The notes under the pieces were generated by a model, which saw only the letters and a list, made by a program, of their open reading frames with translations, was not told where the DNA came from and searched no databases. The position numbers and the translations under genes were made by a program. From Incurvaria masculella (Eukaryota > Arthropoda > Insecta > Lepidoptera > Incurvariidae), in contig OX335642.1 of NCBI GenBank assembly GCA_946894095.1, positions 21,215,021 through 21,279,020 on the forward strand: DNA of 64,000 bases. Direction: 5' to 3'. This document shows positions 63,126 to 64,000 of the stretch, in pieces (the first letter of the stretch is position 1; each line of letters begins with the position of its first letter).

Positions 63126-63545
63126 AGTTATAAGTGCATTTAGTTACGAATATGAGCTGTTACATGGTTTGGAATCCATGTACAAATATATGCCCCCTTT
63201 TCCTACTAGGTGGTAGGGACTCATAGATAAAAAGGAAGAAGATATGGAATCGAGCGCGTCTTCTATAGAAACCGCTGTGTCGACTGTGTGGCATATGACG
63301 CGCCGCCGGATTCCCATACATTATATGGTAATTTTGACCATGTAGCGGAGACGCCTATCTCTTCAGTGGCTAAGCCTAAGTTTGTACCATCTCATTGGAT
63401 GAAAAGATGGTCGAAACGACAAAAAAGCTTGTAAAATGGGACTATTTTGCAAGCTTTTTTATTTCCATCCAGTTCAAAGTTCAATATAGCAGTGGTTACA
63501 AAGGGAAGGTTCTGGCATAGCACCTAATTCCTTGATGACCTGCAT
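63126..63545 (+). mobile_element. SINE-A copy split by 160 bp of unrelated sequence
   Basis: Part one, 63126-63218, is the linker and upper body to 'actaggtggtaggg'. 63219-63378 is foreign and CpG-containing. Part two resumes 'gtttgtaccatctcattgg', 'gatggtcgaaacgac'. The next body segment is replaced by a hairpin at 63421-63460, then 'ccatccagttcaaagttcaa' and 'gggaaggttctggcatagca'. Confidence 0.78.
63421..63460. repeat. 17-bp hairpin inside SINE-A
   Basis: 'aaaaaagcttgtaaaat' and 'attttgcaagctttttt' pair with one mismatch around 'gggact', in place of the normal 'aaattgtccgtgtttt' segment. Confidence 0.78.
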
Positions 63546-63555
63546 CGCAACCCCA

Positions 63556-63838
63556 AATAAATCAGGTGCCATGCCAGCACCTTCATTTTATGAGCACGGC
63601 TATATTGAACTGGATGGGAAACACGGATAATGCCGTTTCTAACATATTTTCATCCAATGCAATGGTACTGACCCGGGCGGGTTTAAGCCTACCACCTAGA
63701 AGGGGATTACATGTTTATGTGTATTCTGAACCATGGAAGAGCTTGCATTCGTGACGTCATGCACATATCCAACTCGGAAAGAGAGAGAAATTGATGGTCG
63801 AACCCACAACCTAAGGCATAGAATGCAATCCACCTCCT
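63556..63838 (-). mobile_element. SINE-A copy, tRNA-type head
   Basis: Reverse 'caggtgccatgccagcacct', 'gaactggatgggaaacacgg', 'tttcatccaatgcaatgg', 'acccgggcgggtttaagcct', linker 'catatccaactcgg' and a head remnant 'gtcgaacccacaacct'. Tail-to-tail with the previous copy. Confidence 0.85.
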
Positions 63839-64000
63839 ATTTACTTAATCCAATCAACAACGCCCTCACTGTGTATGGTAATACTTCTGTAGCAATCCTA
63901 CGCAAATTATATTTTGGCTGCAAATGTTAAATTTATCAATCTTACTTAGGTCGTCACCAAACTGATATCGATATCAGACACCAGATTCAGAGCGGATTTC

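Noticed and set aside
1..64000. Viral integration or gene cluster
   Set aside because: No capsid, polymerase or envelope-like frames were recognised. The RT pieces are all of non-LTR retrotransposon type.

Overview
The window reads as non-coding DNA from a moth or butterfly nuclear genome. It is AT-rich, has no convincing multi-exon gene, and is packed with degraded transposable elements. Several repeats are types I recognise from Lepidoptera: the hairpin-ended element carrying 'gggttccgtacccaaaggg' and 'ctcgcacttggccgg', the roughly 850 bp element opening 'actagcagcccgtccc', and non-LTR retrotransposon 3' ends coding for C-terminal reverse transcriptase (RT) tails. Short (TTAGG)n tracts, the insect telomere motif, agree. 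No species call is possible from sequence alone. Repeat family names used here (SINE-A, SINE-J, RptB and so on) are my own labels.

The dominant feature is one SINE family, SINE-A, with about 47 copies or fragments on both strands. Full copies are about 380 bp. They share a body with landmarks 'aggtggtagggttaatccc', 'gcccgggttggtaccatcg', 'gatggtcgaagcggcaatg', 'ccatccagttcaatgtagcc' and 'gggaaggtcctggcatg', and a tail 'ccatccatgtccagttacat' followed by an A-run. The same body is joined to at least three, probably four, different 5' heads. One is tRNA-Glu-like (9277, 29516, inverted at 32043). One is 5S-rRNA-like (10390, 18774, 20469, 26240, inverted at 54748). One carries the motif 'gtaagaggcgactaag' (6597, 22311, inverted at 17094 and 56579). 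The last resembles the 5' half of a prokaryotic-type tRNA-Leu (32846, with a stand-alone relative at 18978). This modular family is the most interesting thing in the window.

Layout: 1-9 kb holds a Jockey-like LINE with a perfect 13-bp target duplication (2096-2756), a ~200-bp-period tandem array (4935-5355) and a CpG-rich block ending in a splice-donor-like site (7130-7391). 9-22 kb holds dense SINE-A, three RptB copies with a fourth internally deleted one, a 312-bp terminal-inverted-repeat element (12646-12957) and the second tRNA-derived family SINE-J. 22-32 kb is mostly unassigned, with CpG-rich blocks, two copies of RptL and a nested Helitron-like/RptB insertion (30840-31340). 32-43 kb holds a mariner-type transposase remnant (32452-32806), LINE fragments, a CR1/L2-like LINE 3' end whose ORF runs into a SINE (40805-41547), and a perfect 31-bp inverted repeat (43284-43353). 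43-48 kb holds two clusters of a short 'cgtataa' motif, each beside a copy of RptI, plus an interstitial telomere-like tract. 48-64 kb is sparser, with RT fragments, a RptM element, an RTE-clade LINE tail (60760-61288) and more SINE-A in inverted pairs.

Nothing here forms an operon or pathway. What relates the elements is parasitism: SINE-A, SINE-J and the short repeats have no coding capacity and must have been moved by proteins made elsewhere. The LINE tails show which retrotransposon clades have been present. Almost all open reading frames of 60-180 codons look like chance frames or run through repeats. Two (complement of 1172-1555 and of 34291-34614) have protein-like composition but no recognisable relative.
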